From Aestuariivivens marinum (GTDB lineage: Bacteria; Bacteroidota; Bacteroidia; Flavobacteriales; Flavobacteriaceae), in the NCBI RefSeq assembly GCF_022662175.1, contig NZ_JAKMCR010000001.1:930001-994000 (forward strand): a DNA stretch of 64,000 nt, in the 5' to 3' direction. Numbering within the stretch: the first letter of the stretch is position 1; each line of letters starts with the position of its first letter. The position numbers and the translations under genes are program-made. The notes below the pieces were generated by a model. The model was not told the origin of the DNA. It did not search any database and was given only the letters and a program-made list of their open reading frames with translations. Shown piece after piece: positions 63,758 to 64,000 of this stretch.

Positions 63758-64000
63758 TTAAGCTCCAATTTCTTGTTTTATCCAATCGTATCCTTTTTCT
63801 TCAAGTTCAAGTGCTAACTCTTTAGTCCCCGATTTTACAATTTTACCATTATGCAATACATGTACATAGTCTGGCACGATATAATCTAAAAGACGCTGAT
63901 AGTGTGTAATAACAATTACAGCATTGTCCTTGTTTTTTAATTTATTAACACCATTGGCAACTATACGAAGGGCATCAATGTCCAATCCAGAATCGGTTTC
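63758..64000 (-). CDS. sufC: Fe-S assembly ATPase SufC, C-terminal part (cut by window edge)
   Basis: The frame is open to base 64000, so the gene starts outside the window; about 80 residues are visible. They begin with [19 protein letters not shown], the D-loop region just after Walker B, and continue with [14 protein letters not shown], the H-loop His. The end [10 protein letters not shown] is typical. SufC is the soluble ABC ATPase that drives SufB/SufD rearrangement. sufD lies 69 bases downstream, so the operon order sufC-sufD-sufS is as usual; sufB should lie just beyond the window edge. Confidence 0.95.
   Translation of the reverse strand, partial: ETDSGLDIDALRIVANGVNKLKNKDNAVIVITHYQRLLDYIVPDYVHVLHNGKIVKSGTKELALELEEKGYDWIKQEIGA

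Overview
The window is 64 kb of an AT-rich bacterial chromosome that I assign to the Bacteroidota, most likely a marine member of the Flavobacteriaceae. The signs are a SusC/SusD pair, several large TonB-dependent receptors with N-terminal carboxypeptidase-regulatory-like domains, DUF4270, DUF3078, DUF2480, DUF5689 and DUF3108 proteins, an isolated atpD-atpC pair, a SUF operon of Bacteroidota type, many short lipoproteins with an SxxC-like lipobox, and TAnnTTTG promoter boxes close to start codons. Assignment below family level is not possible by eye. Most of the window is dense, ordinary core genome. I see no rRNA, tRNA, CRISPR array, prophage, integrase or intact insertion sequence.

Layout. 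1-7126: the end of a SusC receptor, a SusD-like lipoprotein and a small beta-sandwich lipoprotein, then a LytS-type histidine kinase, a LytTR response regulator and a NagX/HGSNAT-like membrane acyltransferase. This looks like a nutrient-uptake locus with its own sensor. 7185-18290 (minus strand): a GT5-like half protein, a DUF4270 lipoprotein, glmS, a TonB receptor, an SGNH-hydrolase lipoprotein, atpD and atpC. 18399-30750 (plus strand): panC, panD, a flippase-like membrane protein, an esterase-fold protein without its serine, an orphan membrane protein, radA, ileS, a DksA-like protein, lspA and an OmpA-like envelope protein. 30747-33586 (minus strand): a tight four-gene operon of a RimB-like protease, RimK, an aspartoacylase-type hydrolase and 5-formyl-THF cyclo-ligase. 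33671-45200 (plus strand): uvrC, a patatin/BamA-type protein, homogentisate dioxygenase, 4-hydroxyphenylpyruvate dioxygenase, a DUF3108 protein, tryptophan 2,3-dioxygenase, an M23 peptidase and pgi. 45359-56169: a TonB receptor and a small membrane protein, then a TonB receptor plus DUF5689 lipoprotein flanked on both sides by endonuclease/exonuclease/phosphatase (EEP) proteins, then hflX. 56528-64000 (minus strand): the SUF Fe-S assembly region (partial sufC, sufD, sufS, then sufE, a DUF59 protein, DUF2480 and DUF3078), interrupted by a secreted M43 metalloprotease and a META-domain protein.

Functionally the window combines housekeeping (ATP synthesis, translation, pantothenate, Fe-S clusters, DNA repair), aromatic amino acid catabolism (Tyr via homogentisate, Trp via kynurenine) and outer-membrane uptake. 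The points most worth a second look are the TonB receptor/OB-fold lipoprotein/two-EEP locus (48.4-54.9 kb), which resembles a split secreted nuclease coupled to uptake; the RimB-RimK-aspartoacylase operon; apparent pseudoenzymes (GT5 half, serine-less esterase); and families of small palindromic intergenic repeats, one of which lies between atpD and atpC.
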